Assembly (NCBI GenBank): GCA_030704615.1
Contig: CM060732.1
Coordinates: 39,105,053-39,169,052, forward strand
DNA: 64,000 nucleotides
Origin: Takakia lepidozioides
Taxonomy: Eukaryota > Streptophyta > Takakiopsida > Takakiales > Takakiaceae
Direction: 5' to 3'
In this document: piece by piece, positions 36,210-48,650 of the stretch
Layout of the letters: each line of letters opens with the position of its first letter
Position numbering within the stretch: position 1 is the stretch's first letter
The notes under the pieces: generated by a model
Told to the model about the DNA's origin: nothing
Databases searched by the model: none
Seen by the model: the letters and a program-made list of their open reading frames with translations, nothing else
Made by a program: the position numbers and the translations under genes

Positions 36210-36900
36210 GCAGGAATTAGTTGATGAAATCAACAACTGGACATACCATGAGTTGTTGGAAAAATGTTGCTGTCATCATCCTAAGGATGAAGTTCATTGA
36301 AATGCCATTTTCTAATTTGATATGGTCAATTTTTCTTCACAAGAACAATGCAGCAACATGGGTGTATACTAATGGAAGGTTTCGTTGTGCACTTGCAGAG
36401 AATGTTTAGTGGTTTTAAAGGGGCAGCCATTATCACAGCCATCTGGTTGGTGAACCACTGTGTCCATGTCCTCTTTCGCCTCCCCTAGATAACTTCAATT
36501 GAAACACCCAACCTTCCTCGCAATATCTGTGCGCCTTCTTCCCTCCCTTCTGCGCTTGTCCTACTTCGACATAGGTGGACACGTATGGGCCTATGCTACT
36601 CGGAGCTTTGTCCATTGAGTCTGTCTCTCTCTAGTATCAAAGGGAATGACGGTGCAGCTTGGAAGAGATGTGCAGTGCTTGTGATGAGATGAGATGAGAT
36701 GTTTGGGCTCCAGGGAACTGTCATATTTTTGCCGGACTGAGAAAAGAGTAATTGTTGATGAAGGTTGCATGTAAATTCATACCAGCCAGTAGTCTGTAGT
36801 GTGTGCAAATTTCTGGAGAAGTTTCTAAATTGATTCATAATGTGGCCTTTGGACTGAAGGCTCTTCATAGGAGTCCTCTCGACTCTCTAGGGGGGATGCC
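36210..36900 (+). repeat. Dispersed repeat B (copy 1) downstream of MED19
   Basis: About 690 bp align colinearly with 63170-63860: shared ACATACCATGAGTTGTT, TCCTNNNTATGAA-type blocks, CTAGATA followed by A-CACCCAACC, and GGACTG-AGGC-CTTCAT near the end. Identity is moderate. No coding sequence is visible. Confidence 0.65.
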
Positions 36901-37690
36901 TCATTGTTGCCTTTATTTTGGAGGAGCAAAGCTTATGAAGCACAGAACCTGTCTATACACTGCAAATGGGTTGTGATAGGGCCTATACTTGTGAATGAAT
37001 TATTGATGGACAGCTACAGAATAGGCTCTCTTGGGATGCGCCAAGCAATGACAAGAATGTGTAGTTCAAAATAAGGCTCTCTTGCAAGCACAGGATTGGA
37101 AAAGTTTGTAAACAGATGAGTGAAACAGAGAATGTTGTTGGATTACCACATGTAAGTTAAGATGAGGATCTGATAGAACTAGGTCAGGTAAAAAGGAGAG
37201 ACGAATTTTAAGTGAACTGCACATCGAGTTACAATGCTTCATATTGCACATAATTACTGCAAGACTTGGAAGCCAAATCACCTGCTCAGGCAAGCTTGTG
37301 GCAACAGCATGCAACATCTTGAGCTGGAGGCACCAGATGTCTTAAGGTACCCCCTCTGGCAACTGTGTAGTTTGCTTCACTGTTTTGGGAATAGCTTTGG
37401 TTAACCTCTGTTGGGGCATAGCTTATACACTCTGTAACTACAGGATTTTCCCCACACCTACCGGATTTTTCTATCTCAGTTTTCACTAGTTTACTGCTGC
37501 TCTATGTACTTCAAAGTTGACCATCACCAAAAAGGCCAGTTTCCAGCCAATTTTACTCTTGTATTGCAGAACAATGACAAAGTACGCCATCTCCACTCTT
37601 GAACTTTGTTTCATACATGTTGGTTGCTTCACCAATAATCCCCACATGAACAGATCCCGTCTTGAAAATGGTGAAAACGATTGGCATCCC
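36901..37690. other. Intergenic, downstream of the PPR gene
   Basis: This probably holds the PPR gene's 3' UTR. I see no other gene. Confidence 0.35.
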
Positions 37691-40069
37691 TTAGAACAAC
37701 TTCCCGCCCGACAATTCTCGAGATGAACTTGGTGGCACCTGGTTCTTCACCTCAACGCAGCTGCGCCCTGGCTCCTTTTTTATGCCTCTGGCCTCCATCA
37801 TTTTTCTCACCTTTGCCGTGTCTACCCACCTACCAGCTGCAGCATAGATGTTTGATAGCACTACATAGGTTGTGGCGTCTTGAGGATCCAACTCAAGAAG
37901 GCATTTTGCTGCACGTTCTGCTAACTCCACATTCCCATGAACTCTGCAAGCAGCAAGCAAGGCCCCCCACACTGAAGCACCTGGTTTGCTGGGAATTTTG
38001 TCAATGAAATCCTCTGCCTCATCCAATCGCCCTGCACGACCAAGAAGGTCCACCACGCAGCCAAAATGCTCCACTGTAGGTGTCAGGCCATGATCGTCAC
38101 TCATGGAATGGAAGTAGTGAAGGCCTTCATCCACTAGGCCCACATGGCTACATGCAGACAACAGCGATATAAAGGTGACAACCTCCGGCTTGAAGCCTTC
38201 ATGTTGCATTTGCTCAAATAAAAGTAGGGCTTCCTTACCACACCCATGTTGACCATATCCTGCAATGATTGCATTCCATGAGACAACATTTTGTTGAGGC
38301 ATATTGTCAAACACTCGACGTGCATCCTTCATGCTCCCGCATTTGGCATACATGTCAGCAAGGGCAGTCTCCACAATGACATCTGGTGCAATAGCAGCTT
38401 TTACGATGTCAGCATGAACTTCTATGCCCTTTTCTAGCGCTGCCAGGCTGGCACACGCCTTGAGAATGCAAATGAATGTAACGTTGTTGGGTGTCACACC
38501 TTCACATATCATTTGGTCATAGATGTCAAAAGCCTCCTCACCACACCCATGCTGAGCATATCCTGCGATCATTGCACTCCATGAGACCACGTTTCGTTGA
38601 TCCATATTGCTGAACACTTGACGTGCATCCTTGATGCTCCCACATTTGGCATACATGTGGACAAGGGTGTTCTCCAGAATGACATCTGGTGCAATCCCAG
38701 CTTTGATCATATCAGCATGGACTTCTCTGCCATTTTCCAACAATCCTAGACTGGCACAGGCAGTGAGAATGCTAGTGAAGGTGACCCTGTTGAGCGTCAC
38801 TCCTTCCTGTATCATTTGCTCATAGATCTTGAAAGCCTCGCTACCACATCCATGCTGAACATATCCTGCCATCATGGTGGTCCATGAGACCACATCTCGT
38901 TTAGCCATGTTCTCAAAGATTTGACGGGCATCCTCTATGCTCCCGCATTTGGCATACATATCAATGAGGGTATTGTCCAGAACAATATCTGATGGGATAT
39001 CAGCCTTGATGATGTGAGCATGGACCTCTTTACCCTTTTCCAGGGCTCCAAGGATGGCACAGGCATTGAGAACACAAATGAATGTGACCTTGTTGGGCAT
39101 CACCCCTTCCTGTATCATTTGCTCATAGATATCAAAAGCCTCCCTACCACACCCACACCGAGCATACCCTGCAATCATTGCACTCCATGATACCACATTT
39201 CGTTGAGTCATACTGCCAAATATTTGATGTGCATCCTTCATGCTCCCACACTTTGCATACATGTCAACGAGGGCAGTCTCCAGAATGATATCTGGTGCAG
39301 TTCCTGCTCTGACAATGTCAGCATGGATCTCAAGGCCATTTTTCAGCATTCCCAAGTTCGCACACGCCTTCAGAACGCAAATGAATGTAACCCGTTTGGG
39401 CATCACCCCTTTCTGTATCATTTGCTCATATAAATCCAGAGCCTCTCTACCACACCCATGCTTGGCATATCCTGCTATCATTATATTCCATGTGGACACA
39501 TCTCGTTCAGGCATTTTGTCAAAAACTCGTCGTGCATCCACCACACTCCTGCACTTGGCGTACATGTTGACAAGAGTGTTGAGTAGAAAGATGTTTGGTT
39601 TGAATCCACTTCGGATAATATGGGCATGCACCTGCTTTCCCTCTGCTAAGAATTGCATGTTGATGCACTCCTGCAAGACACAGATGTAAGTATGAGAGTC
39701 TGCCTGAATACCTTTCTGGTTCAAAACATGCAACGCCTCTTTCGATCGTCCTGCTTTGCATAGTGCCCTCACATCAACACAAGTGCCCAGAGCGCTCTTG
39801 TCGACTGCCTCTGTGGGTCCTTCAAGCGAGGCTGATCGTGAGTGATACTCGTACTTGTCCACCCTAGATTCTGTCAGTTGATCATAGAATGGACAATCAT
39901 CGGACTGTGCTCCACCCTTCATCATGGGAGCCAGCTCTGCTTTCAACATAGGAGGGTGTGAGTGACCATCAACCCCTCGTCCAAGGACCTCCTGCGAGCA
40001 CTTGCGTCTGAAATCTGGTGATTTCTGGGGTTTGTGTGGAATCCACCAGTTGGGCAGATGAACAGCCAT
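37691..40069 (-). CDS. PLS-class pentatricopeptide repeat protein, E-type C-terminus
   Basis: A single uninterrupted frame of 792 codons encodes PPR repeats. Such proteins bind organelle transcripts base by base, commonly for C-to-U editing or stability. After a leader of about 120 residues, P-L-S triplets of about 101 residues recur at least five times, each with an MYAKCGS[MI]xDA block, an [13 protein letters not shown]-type block and a VTFICVLxACA block. The C-terminal E-type region follows ([20 protein letters not shown], then [11 protein letters not shown] and [10 protein letters not shown]). The protein stops about 20 residues later with no DYW deaminase domain. The triplets are unusually alike, which suggests recent internal duplication. 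Targeting to chloroplast or mitochondrion cannot be decided from the leader. The downstream target is unknown. Confidence 0.93.
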   Translation of the reverse strand: MAVHLPNWWIPHKPQKSPDFRRKCSQEVLGRGVDGHSHPPMLKAELAPMMKGGAQSDDCPFYDQLTESRVDKYEYHSRSASLEGPTEAVDKSALGTCVDVRALCKAGRSKEALHVLNQKGIQADSHTYICVLQECINMQFLAEGKQVHAHIIRSGFKPNIFLLNTLVNMYAKCRSVVDARRVFDKMPERDVSTWNIMIAGYAKHGCGREALDLYEQMIQKGVMPKRVTFICVLKACANLGMLKNGLEIHADIVRAGTAPDIILETALVDMYAKCGSMKDAHQIFGSMTQRNVVSWSAMIAGYARCGCGREAFDIYEQMIQEGVMPNKVTFICVLNACAILGALEKGKEVHAHIIKADIPSDIVLDNTLIDMYAKCGSIEDARQIFENMAKRDVVSWTTMMAGYVQHGCGSEAFKIYEQMIQEGVTLNRVTFTSILTACASLGLLENGREVHADMIKAGIAPDVILENTLVHMYAKCGSIKDARQVFSNMDQRNVVSWSAMIAGYAQHGCGEEAFDIYDQMICEGVTPNNVTFICILKACASLAALEKGIEVHADIVKAAIAPDVIVETALADMYAKCGSMKDARRVFDNMPQQNVVSWNAIIAGYGQHGCGKEALLLFEQMQHEGFKPEVVTFISLLSACSHVGLVDEGLHYFHSMSDDHGLTPTVEHFGCVVDLLGRAGRLDEAEDFIDKIPSKPGASVWGALLAACRVHGNVELAERAAKCLLELDPQDATTYVVLSNIYAAAGRWVDTAKVRKMMEARGIKKEPGRSCVEVKNQVPPSSSRELSGGKLF

Positions 40070-43000
40070 TTTTCATCGACAGCCTCAGATAGCCACTGCA
40101 CCCACAATAACCCCAAGCATCTTTTAAACAACAGGGAACAACACTGAAGAGCCCCCCGGTTATATCCTGCTAGAAATTAAGGATAACCTGCTGATAGCAA
40201 CAGTAGGATTTGCTTTTGCTGATCTTTCATGACTTGCAAAATTGTCATATTCAACATAAAATCTAGTCAAACAGGGAACATCTCCATCTCCAATAAGCTC
40301 CTTGACAAACTCGTTCTGAAAAAAGATACTCTCACCTTATTATACCTCTTGTCCCACCCTTGCGAATGATTTCTGAGAAAATCATGCCAGAGCTGTTCGT
40401 CACCCATTCCGTGACCTAAGTGCAAGTGCCACGGAAACATGAGAAATTCTCTGATTTCCTCAGTCTCTTCTAAGGAGTGCTAGTGCCTGAGATTAATTTT
40501 ATCCCATAAGCTCTTTAAGCTTACCCTGGACGTAAGAAAATCCTTTCTGTCTCTCTCTAGCAGGGTGCGACTGACACAGCACTGCCACACTCGGATTCCC
40601 TGTTACATAGCAGAGCTGACAAAAGCAGTGATATCTAGCATAATGCCCTCCCTCCCATCAATCCTCAGTTGGCTGCAACGGGATCGTTGTCGGCTCTGCA
40701 TGACCACCACTTCGTCCAGTCAGACCTGCGCCATGTCCGTCATTTCAGCGGTCACCAGTGAGCTGAACAATGCTTGAACCTTTTCGAACTTGCAGTGACA
40801 TACCATGCGCGACTCTTATAGCTCTCCCCATCGTCTGCCTCCACTTCGAGCACGATTCAAATGCCTCAGACCCAAAGCGATTCCCCATTCTGTGAGCGAA
40901 GGAGACGAGATGAGACTACCTAATAAGTACAGTTCGCAGGTTGCCGGACTTCACCCCTCGGCAGGCAGCCCAGGGGCCTTCCGGGAATGTCTGGTTAGCC
41001 TACCTAAGGCCTACCTAAGTACTAATTTGTAATTTTAAAAGTTAAAACGAGATTTTCTGCTTCAGAAATTCGCTAGAATTTTTTTTAAACAATATTATAT
41101 TTTATACATTACATTTTATTTTCTATTAGAAAATGATATTTAGATAGTATTTTTCATAATTTTCCTTAAAAATCTATTTTTTATGGATAAATGGCCTTAG
41201 AAAATAGGAAAAATATGATATTATTGGTATGAGTCTTTTCTTATGCTATGATAGGTTTTGCTTTCCTTTCAGGATAGTGGGAACAATGATGGCCCATCGA
41301 CACATATGTGCGGTCCTGTGAAGCAACTTATACCTAAGCGGCTTGCCATAAAAGCTTTCTCGAAGTAGGACCTCCTGAGAAAGCCGAGAGACTCCTGCGT
41401 GAAGTCCTGTTAACCGAATAAAAAGACTTGAAATGCAACTAGTTAGGACTAGACTGTAGAACAAACGTTTGTCCCGTAAGCGTAGCGGGAGGAAATCTTC
41501 CATCGGCCGCTGACCCTCTATCAAGTTAGAGATCCCTGTACGGGTGGGCGGTTCTTGAGCCACCTGGTTGCCGGACTCCATGCCCCATTGACGTCGCTCT
41601 CTTTGTGCTTGCGCGCGTGAGGCCTCGTCATATTTTGATGCGTCTGCCGGGAGTTCGACATGTTTAGACTAACAGTTTGGTTAAGTATTTTGCACTAACA
41701 CGGGTTGTTAAGGTTTGAAACGGTACGCCTTGAACCTAATTTTCCTTTGTAGTAACGTGCATATTTAAGAGAGAAATAGTCTCTTTACAATGATGTTCTT
41801 ATCTGTTCTTATTTGAGTCTAAGCTTGGATAGAGGTTAGACCCGCAATATAAAGTGTCAAAAGACTAAAAATTGTGATGAAATAGGCAAGACGATGGAAC
41901 CAAAGCCATGTAACCCATCCGAGTCCGAGTCCGAACGATGTACTCATCTATCGAGTCCCGCGTCAAAGGACTATACCAGTTAATTTCCGGCACCCGAATA
42001 TGAGAGTGTGCGGAGTTAAATGTCTTGCTCATTTGTCGAATGATACTTCGACGTATTTTGGATATTTGCCGAGGAGTATAGGAGCTTGTGGATAGCTACC
42101 GGCAACCAAGGTACCGTAGACAGTATCAGAATTAACGGCATTCATCGTGGACATGGTCACCAAAGGCATCATCGGGCCAAGAGAACACATTAAGAGCTGA
42201 AGATATAAGCATTATTACCACGTGTGAGAGGTGGAGCTCATACAACTCTAACCATAGGGTATGCTAAAAATAGAGGGTGTACTCTAACGTGAAGGTGTGT
42301 CCGAGGGACATACATCATAGGGGCTAGGAGTTTACCCATACTCCAGGCGACGGATTTACGTTGTGGGTCACGTCCCACTATTTTATTGGAACTCCGAAGA
42401 CCAGCTTTGGTGTGCAACAACGTTTTTTTTTTCATTTAAGAACTTGAGCCATGTTGGCTAATGGCTGGCCTATGAGGAAGATCAATTGGCGACTCTGTGG
42501 CATGCGATCTCGAACCGGTGGCTACTGTCAAGAATGTTTGATGAGTTTTATGTAAACTCAACTCATGTAGTGTTTGGTTTGTGGGAGCGACAAGGGAGGT
42601 AATTTTTTTCAAAGTAACAGTGACATTGCATATTGCAAAGCATGTTGTTGAGCGAAAATGCCCTCCGGAGGAATTGAACCTCGGCCACAAAGACTCTGCC
42701 CCCTGCAGCACGGGGCAGGACCCACACAAACACGTTAGTGTACAAGAACAAACATAAATGGGAAAAACACCCGGAACGCCTGAAAAGTTTCATGCAGATC
42801 AAAACAAGGCAAAGAAGCCATGGAAACAAAGGCAACCAGCCTAGCACAACTGTGTCACATGGATACAATCCATTGACAAATATGACTAACCTTGTCCAAC
42901 ATCGGCAACCTCGCTTAAAGCCTTGTGTGCCAGTACAAGAGGCGGTGTAATCCTGCTTAAATGGAGGTGCATGACACGGATACTAGGCGGGTAAGCAAAA

Positions 43001-43376
43001 CCTAAACGAGAGTTCTCTCCATAGCTCGACCCCTTGGCGAAAGCGGGAAGAGTTTGAACCCAAGGGTTTGCTCCTTGCGCTGGCAGGGTGGTAGGGTTTG
43101 TAGAAATCGATAGACAAGATCATCTGGATATAGTGTCCTCATTGCAGCGACACGATGGCATTAGGGAGGGCAATAATGCAAAACAATGCCATATTTTAAC
43201 CCATAATTCCTTTGTAGATTTTGTGAGGCCCATTTTTGGATCGAAAAGTGGCGAAATTTCGCGCAAAAAAAAAATGTTGGTGTGGGGGGCAACAAAGTTG
43301 CGGTATCTCAGTGGTATTATCCCGGTATTCTTCGTTGTTTTATTGGAGTTCCAAGGATGAGCTTTGGAATGCATTT
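40070..43376. other. Intergenic; no supported gene
   Basis: The stretch 41040-41230 is AT-rich. A 111-codon minus-strand frame (41246-41581) has no recognised domain; its base composition differs from the flanks and a transferred organelle piece is conceivable but unproven. Blocks near 42370-42420 and 43325-43372 are related to each other (TTTTATTGGA, then CCGAAGACCAGCTTTGG or CCAAGGATGAGCTTTGG). Confidence 0.4.
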
Positions 43377-43696
43377 GGAAATAATTTAAAAACAATAATT
43401 TAGAGAGATGGCCAAAGCAGACTTGCAAATTGATAGCATCGACGCCATTAATTTTAAGACTTGGTGTGATCCTCTCTCGCATCGATTTTGGATACTCTTT
43501 CTCAGGTTCATTTTTTGCCTAAAAAACAGTGGAAATATGGTACATTGAAAGATTCAGTAGACGTAATGAAGAGAATATAAGTAACATGGTCATTTTTTGA
43601 TAAAAACAAAACAGAGGGGAGGAAGTCCAAGGCATGTTTAGAATTATTTGAATTATTCTCAAACAAATTAGATTTTTTTTATTTTCCATTTTTTGC

Positions 43697-45722
43697 CTCT
43701 GGATGTCATTGATGCCATCAGCTTGCAAATATATTTAATTGAATTGTTTGATTTTTAGATTTATTTTTTTTGCCAAATTTTGCCAAACAGATGGTGTTGA
43801 CGCCATCAACTTCAAGATATACTTAAATTAATTTGATTCTCTTAATATCAAATTCTGGTCATGGTTCTTTATTTAGTTATCTTTTGGCTCCGGATGGTGT
43901 TACGCCATCAGCCTCAAGATATACTTAATATTTATTTGAATACTTACAAAATAAATATAAATAAATAAATATTTGATTAATTAATATGTTTTTGGCAGTG
44001 TTAACGTCATCCGCTTTAAGATATGGATAAATATATTTGAATTTATATTTTAAAAAACAATTGTTTTTAAATTTTTAGGTTTTTTAGCAGTTGTTTTTTT
44101 ATTTTACTTTCTTTTTCGGGCGCCAGGGATGGCTTTGACGCCATAAGCTTCTAGATATACCTACTTATATATATATTCTTTGGATAGCATTGACGTCCTC
44201 AGGGTACACTCAAATTAATTTGAATTGTTTTTAAAATATTTTAATATTTAATAAATAAGCATTTAGTTATTAATTAATAATTATTAATAATTACTATTTA
44301 GTAATTAATGTTTCTTAATTGTCTCCGGATGGCGTTGACGCCATCACCTTCAAGGTATACTTAAGTCTATTTGAAATTATAAAACACATTTAATTTGTTT
44401 TCCTTGCTCATGATGGCATTGATGCCAGCAGCTTTAAGACGTACTTAAAGTTATTTGAGTTTTCAAGAAATAAATGTCTTGTTTAATTATCTTTTTATTT
44501 TTGCGCTCGAGATTCAAGATGATAATACTTCAATTTATTTGAATTTTATTACTAATTTAGAACTATTTTGAGTATGATTATATTATTAATATTTGGCCCC
44601 TGATGGCGTTGATGCAAATCTTCAAGATATGCTTAAATTTATTTGAAGTTGTTTTGAAAAAAACTTTTTTCCGTCGGATGTCGTACAGGAATAAGTCTGA
44701 ATCAGTGTTACTGTCAATATTACTCCTTGTGTCAATATTACATCTATGGTGTTCTACTCTATAATCCTCTCTGTTGTCCTCTACTCTGCTATCGTGTTAG
44801 TTAGTGTGTCTTGCTTTGTCATTGTAGTCTTGGGGTGTTTGTTCTGTTGGTCTTGGTCTTCATGGCTTGTCTTCTAGTCCTCTAGTCTTGTGGACTTCTA
44901 CTCTGATTCAATGTTATTTTTACTTTATTCTTTCTTGGCTCAAATTTATTTAAACATTTTTTCCAAGGCCTCTAGTTGGCGTTGACGCCATCAGCTTCAA
45001 GGTATATTTAAATTTATTTTATTTTTAAACGGATAATTATTTTTTTTCTCTATTTTTTTGGTGCTCCGAATGGTGTTGACATCATCGACTTTTCAAAAAT
45101 AATTAAAAACAAAATACTTATTCAGGCTAGCTCCAGATGATGTTAATGCCGTCAGCTTCAAGGGACAATTAAAATGGTTTTCTTAAAATATAATTAATGA
45201 TTAACTTTTACTCCTGATGCATCAGCTTCAAAATATGTTTAAATTTATTTGTAGTTTTTAAAATAATTATTTATTATTATTATTTGGGCCTCGTGATGGC
45301 GTTCACGCCATTAGCTTGAAGATATGCTTAAATTTATTTGAATAATTGTTATTAAAATTATTTATTTATTTATAGCTCCGTATGACGTTGACGGTGAAGC
45401 TTTAAGGTTTGCTTAAATTTATTTGAAGATTTTAAAATAAGAATAATAGATATTATTATATTATATTATATTATATTTTTTCGGGGTCTCCTGCTGGCGT
45501 TCATGCCATCAGCTTGAAAATATGCTTATTTTTTTTAAAATAATTTTAATAACATAAAATAATTTTTATTCATTTATTACTTATTTTAGCTCCGGATGAT
45601 GTTGACACCATCAGCTTCAAGGTATGTTTAAATTTATTTGTGGTTTTATAATTATAATTATAATTATTGTTATTGTTATTTTTTGTGTCTCCTGATGCGG
45701 TGAAGCAATGAGGATTACATGT
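43697..45722 (+). repeat. Left-arm array of near-palindromic units
   Basis: Approximate unit starts: 43697, 43789, 43886, 43992, 44127, 44180, 44321, 44408, 44502, 44594, 44967, 45061, 45129, 45208, 45282, 45374, 45484, 45587 and a partial one at 45685. Best-preserved palindromes are at about 44327-44345 and 44979-44996. Spacers are AT-rich and not conserved. Confidence 0.85.
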
Positions 45723-46145
45723 ATGCTCTCCTAAAGTGAGAATGAAATTTTGAAAATTTCAAATGGCTCCTTTGTATGTCCAATGAGGGGGATATAATGG
45801 ATATTCCAGCACATAGCTAACTGAGATTCGAGAAAGCTTCATAGAAGCTGGAATGTTTTGCAAAATGGAAATTCTTTTGGTGCAGTCATCTCTTGCAAGA
45901 AAGTAAAGATGAATGTAAAAAAGTTTAAGAAATTTTCAAAACCACATTTGGAGATGTGTTTTTGTATGTGGCAAAGTCATTTTCAAGTGAGGCTAATGTG
46001 AACGGCCGGCTAAACATTTTTGACAAGCTCTTTGGTGGGCCACCGGGGGTAGCCAAGCCACGTGCCCATTTCCGGCTGCCACGTACAATGGTCAACTTCC
46101 ATGGCCATCCCACAATCAAACAAATGGTGGACCCACCTACAAATC

Positions 46146-47990
46146 ATACCTTAAATTTAAGCATACCTTGAAGCTGATGGGGTATCCGAGGCCAAAATAA
46201 ATTATAATTAAAGAATTTTTAATAAGTTTTAAAATTAAAGTAATTTAATTATTATTTGCTGGAAGCAGCAAACTGATGGCGTCATCTAGAATGTAAAACA
46301 TAAAAATTTAAATTCAAATTCAAATTCAATAAATTCAAATAAATTTGTACATACAGTGTTGGTCTGGTGTCTTGAATTGGAAATACCAAAAGGGTCCTGG
46401 TATGTAGTGCTATTTTCTTTTTAAGGTCGGCAGGTTTTCCAATAATGCAGCCCTTGAATTTTTCAAGTATGAATCTGGTATGCATAGATGGTTTAAAAAA
46501 AAATTCAATCCGGATATGAGCAATGGTATCCGAATGTCAATACCTTGGATTAAATAATAAAAAATATTACTAGTAATCAAATTCAAATTCAATATTGAAA
46601 TGGCCATTTGAATAGCCCTCATACATCATAAAGGTTGGGTGGCTTGAGCACAAGGGAAACCTGCTCATCTCAAAGGATACCAACCCCCATACAATTATAC
46701 ATGAAACCCTACATCTATAATATCTATAGTCTATATGTGCATATCAACATGATACCCGAACGGATTTGTAGCAACGAGTCGAGCTCTGGTAGGGGGCGGG
46801 GAAAAGAGAACCCTAACTGCCGCCTGTTAGGGTAGGGTATTGGGTTGGGTAGGGTAGGGTACTGCGAATGTTTATGGGAACAGAGAATAGTAGGTTAGAT
46901 TAGGAGATACCTGGGTTGATGCCCGATTGATTCCTGATGAAACCTAGATACTAGACCAACTTCACTGGTACATACCTTAACACCATCACGAGCCAAAATA
47001 CATTTTATTTTTTATTTTTTATTAAAAAATATATATAGTAAATTTAAATATACCTTGAAGCTGATGCGTCAAGGCCATCTGGAGAAAAAATAAATCAAAT
47101 AAATAGAAACTTGTTTTTGAACATTATTCAAATAAATTTAAGCATATCTTTAATCTGATGGTGTCAACTCCATCCGGAGATCCAAAAAAAAAAAAGCACA
47201 TCAGCTGGTAGCTCAGCTGGTAAGTGCACAGTGTGTTGCCCTGGTGGTTTGGGGTTCAAACCCGCTGTCCTGCCTGGTGTGTGTGACCGGTTGGTCTGAT
47301 GGTGACATTCCACCTGTGTGCCTAATGGCTTATATGAACGGGGGTTATTTTTTCCCCCTCCTCAAGGGCCTAAATTGTGAGCAGTCGCTCCCAGGTTTCC
47401 TTTAATGTTTTAAGAAAAAAAAAAAAAAAACATTAAATAAAATTAATAATTATAAACAATCCAATAAATTTTAATCATACCTTGGGAGCTGATGGCGTCA
47501 ACGTGATCCGGAGACCAAAAGAAAAATAACAAATTAATCCAAAAATCTTTTGATTTTCTTATATAAATTCAAATAGATTTAAACATATCTTAGAGCTGAT
47601 GGCGTCAACCAGAGCCTATATAGATATATATATACCTTAATTGTTTTTATTCAAATAAATGTAAGTACATCTTCAAGCTGATGGCGTCAATGCCATCCCT
47701 AACAAATAAAAAATCAAATAAAAAATCAAATATTTGTTTGGAAGACATTCAAATAAACTTAAGCTTATCTTGAGGCTATCTATGGCATTGGGAGCCACAA
47801 AATAAAAACAAAAACAAAAAAGAAATTTATTTTAAAAAAAATCAAATAAATTTAAATATACCAGCTGCTGGCTTCAACATCATCTGGACCCAGAAAATCA
47901 AACATCATAAGTAAAAAAGATTTAATTTATTTGAAAAATAATTCAAATAATTTTAAGCATGCCTTGAAGCTGATGACGTCAATGCCATCC
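46146..47990 (-). repeat. Right-arm array of near-palindromic units, reversed
   Basis: Units at about 46150, 46268 (partial), 47040, 47127, 47462, 47567, 47649, 47747, 47839 and 47940 read TTCAAATAAATTTAAGCAT, then CTTGAAGCTGATGGCGTCAA, then GCCATCCGGAG on the plus strand. This is the reverse complement of the left-arm unit. Confidence 0.85.
47195..47430 (+). mobile_element. tRNA-derived SINE, full-length-looking copy
   Basis: It starts with a tRNA-like 5' region (GGTAGCTCAGCTGGTAAGTG, pol III A box). A B box GGTTCAAACCC stands about 45 bp later, then a non-tRNA body ending CAGTCGCTCCCAGGTTTCC, TTTAATG and a run of A at 47414-47430. It is inserted between two units of the foldback right arm. 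Confidence 0.85.
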
Positions 47991-48429
47991 ATTTACACAT
48001 CTTCATCTCTGTTTTTTTTTTTTGGTAAAAAATTGACCATGTTACTATATGCTTTTCATTAACTCTATTGAATCTTTCAATGTACTATATTTTCACTATT
48101 TTTTGGCGATAAATGTGCACCAGAAATAGTGTCCAAAATTGATAGGAGAGAGGGCCAAAGCATACTTACAAATTGATAGCATTGAGTTTGCAATTAATGG
48201 TGTCAATGCTGTCAATTTGCGAGTCTGCTTTGGCATTCTCTCTACAATATTATTTTTAAGTTATTTCTGAAATTGTTTCTCTCTAATTTGTTAGTATTTA
48301 TGGCAAAGCAGGCTTCGGGATTGATGGCCTTGCTGCATTGGAAAAATGATAGAAGTTGAACTAATTCCACCATGAGCGAATGAAATAAATCTTATGTAAT
48401 TTTTTTTTATCTTTTATATTATTTTTAAA

Positions 48430-48648
48430 AAGAAACCTGAGAGCAACAGCCCACAATTTAGGCCCTTGAGGAGGGGGGAAATTTAACCCTCTTTCACTTA
48501 TGGGCCATGAGACCTACATGACAAACAACGCCCAGACAGATAACCACGAACAATCTACACACGGATAGGGCAGTGCAGTGGGTTTGAACCCCAAACCACC
48601 GAGGTGACACGCTATGCACTTACCAGCTAAGCTACCAACCGATGTGCT
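48430..48648 (-). mobile_element. tRNA-derived SINE, minus orientation
   Basis: On the minus strand: GCACATCGGTTGGTAGCTTA (5' region), A box with GCTGGTAAGTGC, B box GGGTTCAAACCC, then the same body and the CTCTCAGGTTTC ending as the 47195 copy. Confidence 0.85.
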
Positions 48649-48650
48649 AT

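Larger units (their letters stand above)
43377..48270. mobile_element. Giant foldback (inverted-repeat) element with arrays of palindromic subrepeats
   Basis: The left arm (43377-45722) and right arm (46146-48270) are inverted copies around a unique centre (45723-46145). The outer ends match over about 250 bp (GGCCAAAGCAGACTTGCAAA at 43410; its reverse complement near 48220; GTACATTGAAAGATTCA at 43540 against its complement near 48070). Inside, each arm is an array of a unit of about 55 bp separated by AT-rich spacers: a CTCCG lead, the near-palindrome GATGGCGTTGACGCCATC, AGCTTCAAGATATACTTAAA, then TTTATTTGAA. I count about 18 units on the left, all one way, and about 10 on the right, all reversed. 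No transposase frame is visible. Insertions lie at 44660-44965, 46350-47035 and the SINE at 47195-47430. Confidence 0.85.

Noticed and set aside
38134-39761. Several plus- and minus-strand frames inside the PPR gene
   Set aside because: They are other-frame shadows of one long repetitive coding sequence.
41246-41581. Possible organelle-derived insertion
   Set aside because: Local composition differs from the flanks, but no organelle gene could be recognised. A search against the species' mitochondrial and plastid genomes would decide.
47209-47262. Possible tRNA gene (A box and B box present)
   Set aside because: The acceptor stem does not pair, and the sequence continues into a body shared with three other loci, so it is a SINE head and not a tRNA gene.
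43377-48270. CRISPR-like array (palindromic repeats at intervals)
   Set aside because: Repeats are degenerate, spacing varies from about 50 to 370 bp, orientation flips halfway, and the host is a plant.
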